64,000 nt of DNA, taken from Segatella copri (lineage in GTDB: Bacteria; Bacteroidota; Bacteroidia; Bacteroidales; Bacteroidaceae). A program made the position numbers and the translations under genes. The stretch is from positions 558,001 through 622,000 of the forward strand of contig NZ_JAPDUW010000001.1 of assembly GCF_026015295.1 (NCBI RefSeq), read 5' to 3'. Below are positions 57,241-64,000 of this stretch, one piece after another. The notes under the pieces are model-generated. The model was given only the letters and a program-made list of their open reading frames with translations. It had not been told where the DNA came from and searched no databases. Within the stretch, counting starts at the first letter, position 1; every line of letters starts with the position of its first letter.

Positions 57241-58806
57241 TTACATTGGCATACAGCCATGCTTCTTAGCTGGCAAGCTCTGACGCTTGGTAGCGAGCTG
57301 AGCCAAACCACGGCAGATGCGGAAACGGGTGTTACGTGGCTCGATGACATCATCGATGTAACCATACTGAGCTGCCTGATATGGATTAGCAAACTTGTCA
57401 GTATACTCCTGCTCCTTCTCAGCCAGGAATGCCTTTACATCCTCGCCAGCTTCCTTCTTAGCCTTAGCTTCCTTACCACAGAGAACGGCAACGGCACCGC
57501 TGGCACCCATTACAGCAATCTCTGAAGATGGCCAAGCGAAGTTCAAGTCAGCACGCAACTGCTTGCAACCCATCACGATGTGGCTACCACCATAGCTCTT
57601 ACGCAATGTGATAGTAATCTTTGGCACGGTAGCCTCGCCGTAAGCGTAGAGCAGCTGTGCACCGTGGAGGATGACAGCGTTGTACTCCTGACCTGTACCT
57701 GGCAAGAATCCTGGTACGTCAACGAGAGATACGATAGGAATATTGAAGGCATCGCAGAAACGGACGAAGCGGGCTGCCTTGCGGCTAGCGTTTACATCGA
57801 GTACACCTGCGTAAGCTGCTGGCTGGTTGGCTACGATACCAACGCTCTGACCATTAAAGCGGGCGAAACCTGTAATGATGTTCTTTGCAAACTTAGGCTG
57901 AACCTCGAAGAACTCTCCGTTATCGGTTACAGCACCAATCACCTTATACATATCGTATGCCTGGTTAGGATCGTCTGGGATAATCTCGTTCAGAGTATCG
58001 TCCATGCGGTCGATAGGGTCTGTGCACTCTACGCGTGGAGCCTCTTCTGTATTGTTGCTAGGGATGTAAGAGAGCAGGCTCTTGATCATCTCGATAGCCT
58101 CTTCCTCAGTCTTAGCAGCGAAGTGGGTAACACCACTCTTGGTTGCGTGAACAGATGCACCACCGAGGTGCTCTGCATCGATGTCCTCACCGGTTACGGT
58201 CTTGACAACCTTAGGACCAGTCAGGAACATGTAAGAAGTCTGCTCCTTCATGATGATGAAGTCGGTCAAACCTGGAGAGTAAACGGCACCACCGGCGCAA
58301 GGGCCCATGATAGCAGAAATCTGTGGGATGACACCAGAAGCGAGGATGTTGCGCTCGAAAATCTCACCATAACCAGCGAGGGCGCAGATACCTTCCTGAA
58401 TACGAGCACCACCTGAGTCGTTCATACAGATAACAGGTGCACCCATAGTCATAGCCATATCCATTACCTTGCAGATCTTCTGTGCCATAGTCTCAGAGAG
58501 TGAACCACCATTTACGGTGAAGTCCTGAGCATATACGTAAACCAGACGGCCGGCTATAGTAGCGCTACCAGCTACAACACCATCACCGAGGTACTGCTTC
58601 TTCTCCATGCCAAAGTTAGTGCAACGATGCAACTTGAACATATCATACTCCTCGAAACTGCCGGCATCTACCAACATTTCGATACGCTCACGAGCGGTAT
58701 ATTTGCCACGTGCATGCTGCTTCTCGATGGCCTTCTCGCCACCGCCAAGACGAGCCTGTTCGCGCTTAGCGATCAGCTCCTTAATCTTTTCTACTTGTTT
58801 GCTCAT
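57241..58806 (-). CDS. Acyl-CoA carboxyltransferase subunit (propionyl-CoA carboxylase beta / methylmalonyl-CoA decarboxylase alpha)
   Basis: 521 residues of the carboxyltransferase family: 'ARGKYTARERIEMLVDAGSF', MNDSGGARIQEGICALAGYG, GPCAGGAVYSPGLTDFIIM and 'VDVPGFLPGTGQEYN'. With the biotin carrier it transfers carboxylate from methylmalonyl-CoA or to propionyl-CoA in the succinate-propionate pathway. The absence of a biotin carboxylase gene beside it favours the decarboxylase, but this cannot be settled here. A TATCTTTG element is at 58908-58901 (minus). Confidence 0.9.
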   Translation of the reverse strand: MSKQVEKIKELIAKREQARLGGGEKAIEKQHARGKYTARERIEMLVDAGSFEEYDMFKLHRCTNFGMEKKQYLGDGVVAGSATIAGRLVYVYAQDFTVNGGSLSETMAQKICKVMDMAMTMGAPVICMNDSGGARIQEGICALAGYGEIFERNILASGVIPQISAIMGPCAGGAVYSPGLTDFIIMKEQTSYMFLTGPKVVKTVTGEDIDAEHLGGASVHATKSGVTHFAAKTEEEAIEMIKSLLSYIPSNNTEEAPRVECTDPIDRMDDTLNEIIPDDPNQAYDMYKVIGAVTDNGEFFEVQPKFAKNIITGFARFNGQSVGIVANQPAAYAGVLDVNASRKAARFVRFCDAFNIPIVSLVDVPGFLPGTGQEYNAVILHGAQLLYAYGEATVPKITITLRKSYGGSHIVMGCKQLRADLNFAWPSSEIAVMGASGAVAVLCGKEAKAKKEAGEDVKAFLAEKEQEYTDKFANPYQAAQYGYIDDVIEPRNTRFRICRGLAQLATKRQSLPAKKHGCMPM

Positions 58807-58900
58807 AATTGATTATTATGTATTATTTCTTTATTCTTTATAGAATGGTTTCCTGAATCCATGGAATGAGCGGACGAACCGTCATCGCATAATTCGGGCG

Positions 58901-58908
58901 CAAAGATA
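58901..58908 (-). promoter_or_regulatory. -7 element TATCTTTG of the carboxyltransferase operon
   Basis: CAAAGATA on the plus strand, 95 bases upstream of the carboxyltransferase start. Confidence 0.6.
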
Positions 58909-58983
58909 CGAAAAAAAACGCAGATAGCGAACTATCTACGGTTAAATATTTAGAATAATGTGAAAAATCACTATTATTTGGTC

Positions 58984-61395
58984 CTAAAATTCCAAAAGAA
59001 TGCGGGCATTGAGCTGTCTGCCGGTAAGATAATTAGGTACGGCGTATTGCTGGCTGGTTACATCTGTCACCCAGTAATAGCTGTTTACGTTGTCTATGCC
59101 GAAGAGGTTGAGACAATCTACCCCCAACATCACATTCTTCAGGAAGGTCTTCTTCTCCCGGCGGCTGTTGTCGAGCAGCTGATAGCTCATACCGATATCT
59201 GCACGGCGATAGGCGGTGGCACGGAAACTGTTGGTCTCCAGCTCTCTGTGGGGTGCTGCAAAAGGAAGACCATCGGCAAAGGCGAGTTTCAAAGACATGC
59301 GCCACTTTTTGCTGCCCGGGAAATAATCGGTGAAGAAGAGGTTTACCGCATAACGCTGGTCGGTAGGCAAAGGGATGCTCTTGCCACCCAGTTTCATCTT
59401 GGTATCCATGAGCGAAAGACTGAGCCAGGAATCGGTACCCGGAACAAATTCTCCGTAGAGCTTGAAGTCGAGTCCTGCCGCATGACCGCTGCATTCGTTC
59501 TGTCCGTAATAAACTACCTTCACGTTACTAACCGAATAAGGAACCAGATTACTCAAAGCCTTGTAATAGGCTTCGGCAGAGAATTTATAGCGTTGGTCTC
59601 CTAGCTTGAACCTATAGTCGTAGCCTGCGATGAAGTGGATGCTTCGCTGGCTCTTGATTTTCTCGTTCAGCGATGCGATGGTTATGCCGTTCACCGTAGA
59701 TGTATCTCTCAATTCCTTGAAGAATGGAGCCTGATAATACAGACCTGCCGCAAAACGGAGAGTTGTATTCTCATGGTTGGCTGGTATGATGGCGAGCGAC
59801 AGACGAGGACTCACGATGGTTTCTCTGTTGAAGTTCCAATGACTCATTCTGATACCATAGTTCAGAGTGTAATGTGTCTGTCCGTTCCCGGTACTGTCGG
59901 CTGTTCCTCCCGAAAAACGGTAGGTGTCTTGGATATAAGCTTCCATTCGGTTGGCATTCAGTTCGTTGCGAGCCTTCAGTGAATAAACCATATAGAGGTC
60001 TTTGCCATTGTGCGGAATACTGTATCCTGCAGAATCGCGCATCTCATATTCTACTGAATTCTCCTCGATATGTTCACGCTTCAGACTTACTGCGGCTTCC
60101 ATCTGATGTTTCTTCACCTTGTGCTTGAGCATCAGTTTGGCACTCATCACGCGAGCCGTAAGATAGTTTCGGGCATGTTCGAAATAGGTACCTACACCCA
60201 GGTTTTCTGAGGTTTCGGTTTCGTCAAGCCAGTATTGCCCCTGAATGTCATATTTCTCCTGTTCCTTGGTATAGAAAGCACTGCCCAGAAGCGAGAGACT
60301 GGTGTTGGCTGTAAACTGTCGGGTAATGCCGAGTGTACCGAAGTAGGTGAGGAAACGGTCTTTCTCCTGACCGTCAAAATATACTCTGAAGCTCTTTACG
60401 TTTTCCATTGTTCCGAACTTCGTTTCTCGGTCTTCCGGTTCGAAGTTGTAGTGATTATCAGAGATGTAGCCTATGAAGTCAAGCTTCCAGCGTTTGTTGG
60501 GCTGGTAACTCAGATAGGTCTGATAGTCCAGATAGTTTGGCTTGTATTCGCCTTTGGTTTCCATCGAACCGAGCAGGTAAGAGGTAGTTTTGTAGCGCAC
60601 GCTGTTGAGCCATGAAAGTTTCTGGGTTCCCAGACCGATGTATGCGTCAGCACCCAGCAGACTGGCAGCCAGACTGCCTTCAACCACCGGCTTCTTGCTT
60701 TTTGCTTTCAGGGTTTTGTAGGTGATGTCGAGAGCCGAACTCATCTTGTCTCCGTATTTGGCAGCATATCCTCCGGTTGAGAAACCGATTTTATCTACCA
60801 TATAAGGGTTGATGACGGAGAGGCCTTCCTGCTGTCCGCTGCGAACCAGGAATGGGCGGAATACTTCTACGTTGTTGATGTATACTGAGTTCTCATCGAA
60901 GGCACCGCCACGTACATTATATTGCGAAGAGAGTTCGTTGTGGGTACTTACGCCAGCCTGTTGCTGAACCAGACTTTCCACCCCATTCCCGTTGGCAGAT
61001 GGCGTCATCTTCATGTCCTTAGTCTTCAGTTCCTGTATCTGGTCCGACTGTATTTTTTCTCCCTTGATATTCACCTCATCGAGGGTGGTGGATGCTTCGC
61101 GAAGTACCACCTGCAGGGTTTGTTTTCCTCGCGGTCTTCTCAGTACTTTTGTTTTTGTCTTGAAGCCGATATATGAGAATTTGACTACCACGCTGTCTGC
61201 AGAATGCAGTTTGAGGCTATAGTCTCCCTTGAGCGAAGTAACGGCAGTCTTTCCCTGGCTAGCCACCGAAACGATGGCAAACTCCAGTGGCTGGTTGTTC
61301 TCGTCTACCACTTTGCCGTGAAGGGTAAACTCCTGCGCCATCATCTTAATGGTTGCGATGAGGCATATTGTGAGTATCAATAATCTATTTTTCAT
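58984..61395 (-). CDS. TonB-dependent outer-membrane receptor with carboxypeptidase-like N-terminal domain
   Basis: From ATG 61395 a signal peptide (MKNRLLILTICLIATIKMMA) leads to a CarboxypepD_reg-like beta domain (HGKVVDENNQPLEFAIVSVA), then a plug domain (VESLVQQQAGVSTHNELSSQ, RGGAFDENSVYINNVEVFRP) and a long beta-barrel ending in NARILLEF. About 803 residues. It has no SusD partner nearby, so it is probably not a polysaccharide utilisation system; the substrate is unknown. The frame starts 21 codons earlier, but the -7 element TATCTTTG (61546-61539, minus) is outside either version. Confidence 0.88.
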   Translation of the reverse strand: MKNRLLILTICLIATIKMMAQEFTLHGKVVDENNQPLEFAIVSVASQGKTAVTSLKGDYSLKLHSADSVVVKFSYIGFKTKTKVLRRPRGKQTLQVVLREASTTLDEVNIKGEKIQSDQIQELKTKDMKMTPSANGNGVESLVQQQAGVSTHNELSSQYNVRGGAFDENSVYINNVEVFRPFLVRSGQQEGLSVINPYMVDKIGFSTGGYAAKYGDKMSSALDITYKTLKAKSKKPVVEGSLAASLLGADAYIGLGTQKLSWLNSVRYKTTSYLLGSMETKGEYKPNYLDYQTYLSYQPNKRWKLDFIGYISDNHYNFEPEDRETKFGTMENVKSFRVYFDGQEKDRFLTYFGTLGITRQFTANTSLSLLGSAFYTKEQEKYDIQGQYWLDETETSENLGVGTYFEHARNYLTARVMSAKLMLKHKVKKHQMEAAVSLKREHIEENSVEYEMRDSAGYSIPHNGKDLYMVYSLKARNELNANRMEAYIQDTYRFSGGTADSTGNGQTHYTLNYGIRMSHWNFNRETIVSPRLSLAIIPANHENTTLRFAAGLYYQAPFFKELRDTSTVNGITIASLNEKIKSQRSIHFIAGYDYRFKLGDQRYKFSAEAYYKALSNLVPYSVSNVKVVYYGQNECSGHAAGLDFKLYGEFVPGTDSWLSLSLMDTKMKLGGKSIPLPTDQRYAVNLFFTDYFPGSKKWRMSLKLAFADGLPFAAPHRELETNSFRATAYRRADIGMSYQLLDNSRREKKTFLKNVMLGVDCLNLFGIDNVNSYYWVTDVTSQQYAVPNYLTGRQLNARILLEF

Positions 61396-61538
61396 ACTTT
61401 TATTAACGAGAAAAACTGAAAAATATTGTAGATGGTTGCAAGTTTTGATGAATGTCACTGGTTGTAATGCATTTGCGTCAGCCCGATTTGGCAGTCATGA
61501 CGAGACCATATCTACATCAACCTTTATGATTGATGCTG

Positions 61539-61546
61539 CAAAGATA
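61539..61546 (-). promoter_or_regulatory. -7 element TATCTTTG of the TonB receptor gene
   Basis: CAAAGATA on the plus strand, 144 bases upstream of ATG 61395. Confidence 0.55.
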
Positions 61547-61653
61547 CATTCTTTTCTGTTTTACAGCTATGCGATTTGTGACAATTGTGTGGATTCGGGA
61601 AATAAAGTTGGCGAAAATTATATTTTTATGCCTTATCTTGAAATTCGAAGAAA

Positions 61654-61756
61654 TATTTCCGAAGAATAGAAAATTATCTCCGAAGGATAAAATAATATCT
61701 CCGATAAATAGGAAAATATCTCCGAAGGATAAAATGATATCTCCGAAAGAGAATTG
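61654..61756. repeat. 21-bp tandem repeat, about five copies
   Basis: The unit is TATCTCCGAAGGATAAAATAA or a close variant, in phase at 61654, 61675, 61696, 61717 and 61738 (last copy partial). No stop codon occurs in some frames, so short ORFs appear on both strands, but they show no other sign of coding. Confidence 0.85.
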
Positions 61757-62160
61757 TCTCCAGATTATATATCCCGGCACAGATTGCTGCAGATGATTTT
61801 CTGTTGCATGCAGAACAGGATTTTGGATGTGATTTTTGGGAGGTGAAGGTGAAGGGTGTATTTTTAATCTTTATATTATATTCTTTATTTTAGGGTTTTT
61901 CCGATTTTTGACCCTAGGGTCTTTTTTCCGGTTTTTACCCTAACCCTTCACGCGTATATATAAAAAAGAGTTTTCAAACCTTCACCCTTCACCTTTTTGG
62001 CGATTCTTTTGATGGTCAGAGAGTTACGGGTGAAGGGTGGTGAAGGCACTTTCTTGTTTTGTATTAAACACTTTTTTGCATTTGGACATTTTAAGGAGAG
62101 TTTGGTTGGGAACGGAGAACTATGAACTTGCTTAGGAAAAGAGAAAGGAGATTATAAAAA
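61757..62160. other. Intergenic region without gene
   Basis: AT-rich sequence with T-runs, a GACCCTAGGGTC palindrome at 61910-61921 followed by TTTTTT, and GTGAAGGGTGAAGG-type words in both orientations (61842, 61980, 62028). I see no ORF with a promoter. It separates the TonB receptor promoter from the DUF3332 terminator. Confidence 0.6.
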
Positions 62161-62190
62161 AGCCCGATAAAAGTCGACTTTTATCGGGCT
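62161..62190 (-). terminator. Perfect palindromic terminator of the DUF3332 gene
   Basis: AGCCCGATAAAAGTC and its exact complement form 15-bp arms with no loop. A run of A precedes it on the plus strand (T-tract on the minus strand). It is 18 bases after the DUF3332 stop. Confidence 0.88.
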
Positions 62191-62207
62191 GGAATTGTTA
62201 TGATTAT

Positions 62208-62759
62208 TTACTTGTTGAATGCATAGAACAAACCATCATTCATAGCCATGCGAACCTGGTATAAACCATTGGCATCTGCTGGGACGTTGATCTTCTCGCC
62301 ACTTGGCAAGCAAGCCTGGATGCTGCCATCCTCATTGAAGCTGAAAAGCTCACGGATATCGCCATCCTTGCTGTATGACCAACTCTTGTGCTTCTTGTCG
62401 AACACAAAGTATGATTTCTCACCATCTGGGTCGGTAATCTCGTAGCCATTCTTCAATGTCTTGATGGCATACATGCGACCATCCTTACCCATTACGTCCT
62501 TAGTGGTTCCTACCTGACCAATCACCTTGTCGCCTGTCCAGAACTCAATAGAGTTGATAACGAGAAGGTCTGCAAATGAACATACTGCGTAAGCTGGAGA
62601 GATAAGCACGAAGATAATCTCGTTTACAAACTTGTTGTCTGTTGCTCTCTTGTTCCAGTCTAGTACGGAATTTGTCAGGCCAAATGAGCCGATGCAAGAA
62701 CTGAATGTCAAGGCGCCCAACAGGACTGCGATGACAGGTTTAGTTAAATTTTTCTTCAT
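62208..62759 (-). CDS. DUF3332 family lipoprotein
   Basis: A signal with lipobox LTFSSC (residue 20 of the 62759 version, MKKNLTK) is followed by IGSFGLTNSVLDWNKRATDN, the typical DUF3332 start, and a hydrophobic segment (EIIFVLISPAYAVCSFADLL). The remaining domain (residues 85-183) is polar and strand-rich. Function is unknown. Starts at ATG 62759 or two codons earlier at 62765. It ends the pheS unit, 32 bases downstream of the pheS stop. Confidence 0.85.
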   Translation of the reverse strand: MKKNLTKPVIAVLLGALTFSSCIGSFGLTNSVLDWNKRATDNKFVNEIIFVLISPAYAVCSFADLLVINSIEFWTGDKVIGQVGTTKDVMGKDGRMYAIKTLKNGYEITDPDGEKSYFVFDKKHKSWSYSKDGDIRELFSFNEDGSIQACLPSGEKINVPADANGLYQVRMAMNDGLFYAFNK

Positions 62760-62791
62760 AGTCATTAATTAATTTATATGTTGAGTATCTT

Positions 62792-63832
62792 TTACTTAGC
62801 AGACTCAAACTCGCGCAAGAAACGAGTATCGTTCTCAGAGAAGAGGCGAAGGTCGCTCACGCGATATTTCAAGTTGGTGATACGCTCAACACCCATACCG
62901 AAGGCATAACCCGTATAGACATTGCTGTCGATACCGCAAGCCTCAAGATCATGAGGGTCAACCATACCGCAACCTAAAATCTCAACCCATCCGGTATGCT
63001 TGCAGAAGTTGCAACCCTTACCGCCACAGATGTTGCAGGAGATATCCATCTCGGCACTAGGCTCTGTGAATGGGAAGTAGCTAGGACGGAGACGAATCTT
63101 GGTATCTGCACCAAACATCTCACGGGCAAATGTAAGGAGCACCTGCTTGAGGTCGGTGAAACTTACGTTCTTATCTACATAGAGACCTTCTACCTGATGG
63201 AAGAAACAGTGAGCGCGGGCGCTGATAGCCTCGTTACGGTAAACGCGGCCTGGGCAGAGCACACGGATAGGTGGCTCATGAGTTTCCATATAGTGAGCCT
63301 CGTCGCCAGAAGTATGGCTGCGGAGGAGCACATTCTTGGTAACGTCGTCGCTGTTGGTCTTCTCTATAAAGAAGGTGTCCTGCATATCGCGGGCCGGGTG
63401 GTCGGCAGCAAAGTTGAGCATCGTAAATACGTGCTTGTCGTCATCTACCTCAGGACCCTGGAAAAGGGTAAAGCCCATGCGAGCGAAAATGTCGATAATC
63501 TGATTCTTCACTACGGTGAGTGGATGGCGGGTACCGAGTGCTACAGGGTAGGCGGTACGGGTCAAGTCGATATCATCGCTTGATGCCTCGGCTTCTTCCA
63601 TCTGCTCCTTCAGTCCGTTGATCTTTTCAAGGGCTGCGTTCTTCAGCTCGTTGATTTTTACACCAACCTCTTTCTTCTGGTCGGCTGGCACTGTGCGGAA
63701 GTCGGCCATAAGGGCATTAATCTCGCCCTTTTTGCTCAGATACTTGATTCGAAGCTGCTCTACTTCTTCTGCGTTTTGGGCAGTCAAAGTGCTCACTTCT
63801 TTCAAGAGTTCGTCTATTTTTTCTAATAACAT
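62792..63832 (-). CDS. pheS: Phenylalanyl-tRNA synthetase alpha subunit
   Basis: A class II core with 'PLTVVKNQIIDIFARMGFTL', FRNEAISARAHCFFHQVEGL (with VYRNEAISARAH as seen here), a zinc-like CNICGGKGCNFCKHTGW insert and the motif 3 segment GYAFGMGVERITNL. 346 residues, normal length. The N-terminal coiled coil binds tRNA. A TATCTTTG element is at 63866-63859 (minus). Confidence 0.95.
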   Translation of the reverse strand: MLLEKIDELLKEVSTLTAQNAEEVEQLRIKYLSKKGEINALMADFRTVPADQKKEVGVKINELKNAALEKINGLKEQMEEAEASSDDIDLTRTAYPVALGTRHPLTVVKNQIIDIFARMGFTLFQGPEVDDDKHVFTMLNFAADHPARDMQDTFFIEKTNSDDVTKNVLLRSHTSGDEAHYMETHEPPIRVLCPGRVYRNEAISARAHCFFHQVEGLYVDKNVSFTDLKQVLLTFAREMFGADTKIRLRPSYFPFTEPSAEMDISCNICGGKGCNFCKHTGWVEILGCGMVDPHDLEACGIDSNVYTGYAFGMGVERITNLKYRVSDLRLFSENDTRFLREFESAK

Positions 63833-63858
63833 ATCTATATTTTTATCTTTTTTGACTG

Positions 63859-63866
63859 CAAAGATA
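63859..63866 (-). promoter_or_regulatory. -7 element TATCTTTG of pheS
   Basis: CAAAGATA on the plus strand, 27 bases upstream of the pheS start. Confidence 0.6.
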
Positions 63867-63908
63867 ACATTTTTTGCTTAAAAGATGAAATAATTCAAAA
63901 GAAAGTTG

Positions 63909-63916
63909 TACTTTTG
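63909..63916 (+). promoter_or_regulatory. -7 element TACTTTTG of the partial gene at the window end
   Basis: A consensus TAnnTTTG 31 bases before ATG 63947, divergent from pheS. Confidence 0.55.
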
Positions 63917-63946
63917 CATGGAAAATTTGAGAAATTTAATAGGTTT

Positions 63947-64000
63947 ATGAAAAAACTCTGTTTATTAACGGTGTTAATGGCGGTGCTTACCATCGTTTGT
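63947..64000 (+). CDS. Partial gene with signal peptide, continues past the window
   Basis: ATG 63947 gives MKKLCLLTVLMAVLTIVC with no stop before the end. It looks like a signal peptide, possibly of a lipoprotein if the Cys is the lipid site. A TACTTTTG element precedes it. Nothing more can be said. Confidence 0.55.
   Translation, partial: MKKLCLLTVLMAVLTIVC

Noticed and set aside
61517..61780. Minus-strand 87-codon ORF and plus-strand 88-codon ORF over the 21-bp repeats
   Set aside because: Both are products of the tandem repeat lacking stops in some frames; neither has a start or promoter context, and their ends are unrelated.
1..64000. tRNA, rRNA, prophage or integrase genes
   Set aside because: I found no sequence with tRNA T-loop/acceptor signatures, no rRNA, and no integrase, portal or terminase genes. 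The Rpn gene is the only mobility-related gene.

Overview
The window comes from a Bacteroidetes genome, most likely a gut Prevotella/Segatella. Promoters repeatedly read TTTG-N19/20-TAnnTTTG, which is the Bacteroidetes -33/-7 pair. The gene set also fits: BspA-type leucine-rich repeat proteins, a TonB-dependent receptor, DUF4270 and DUF3332 lipoproteins, an HU-HIG protein, a stand-alone GT5 domain next to panC-panD, and an archaeal-type prolyl-tRNA synthetase. I see no rRNA, tRNA or CRISPR array. The genus is inference; the phylum is well supported.

Layout. 1-4.4 kb is an accessory patch: the 3' part of a BspA-like gene, an Rpn-family nuclease gene, a small-gene pair, a P-loop-less ATPase pseudogene and an orphan gene tail, punctuated by four near-identical 43-bp palindromes. 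4.4-20.3 kb is ordinary: an Ntn-hydrolase lipoprotein, a membrane-anchored HTH regulator, a TolC/HlyD/MFS efflux operon, an AraC regulator, proS, an OmpA lipoprotein, mtgA, a UvrD helicase and an outer-membrane protein. 20.3-20.9 kb holds an orphan promoter-terminator pair, a candidate small RNA. 20.9-24.9 kb has DUF4270, GT5 and panCD. 30.2-44.3 kb is mixed: an AlbA_2 ATPase, sbcCD, an HU-HIG gene with a structured leader, two toxin-antitoxin modules and a 1304-residue BspA-like protein. 56.5-64 kb has a biotin-dependent carboxylase/decarboxylase set, a TonB receptor, DUF3332 and pheS.

The most interesting content is a dispersed sulfur-assimilation system on the minus strand in two operons. 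Operon 1 (29.9 to 24.9 kb) is cysD-cysN-cysH, a 27-codon membrane ORF, then pstC-like and pstA-like permeases. Operon 2 (55.3 to 44.35 kb) is a pstB-like ATPase, a ThiS-like carrier ending in GGGAC, a ThiF/HesA-like activating enzyme, a JAMM peptidase, a sulfite reductase-TusA fusion, a CysG/Met8-like enzyme, hemA, a HemC-SUMT-HemD fusion, hemB and hemL. A pstS-like lipoprotein gene diverges from operon 2. The three promoters (cysD, pstB, pstS) share GGTATTGCCC-N17-TACCTTTGCA with exact spacing. Together these genes can take up an oxyanion, activate sulfate to APS, reduce it to sulfite and sulfide, make the siroheme that sulfite reductase needs, and load sulfur on a protein thiocarboxylate carrier like the HcyS/HcyD/HcyF system of Wolinella. 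I infer that the Pst-like transporter is a sulfate (or related sulfur oxyanion) importer rather than a phosphate one.
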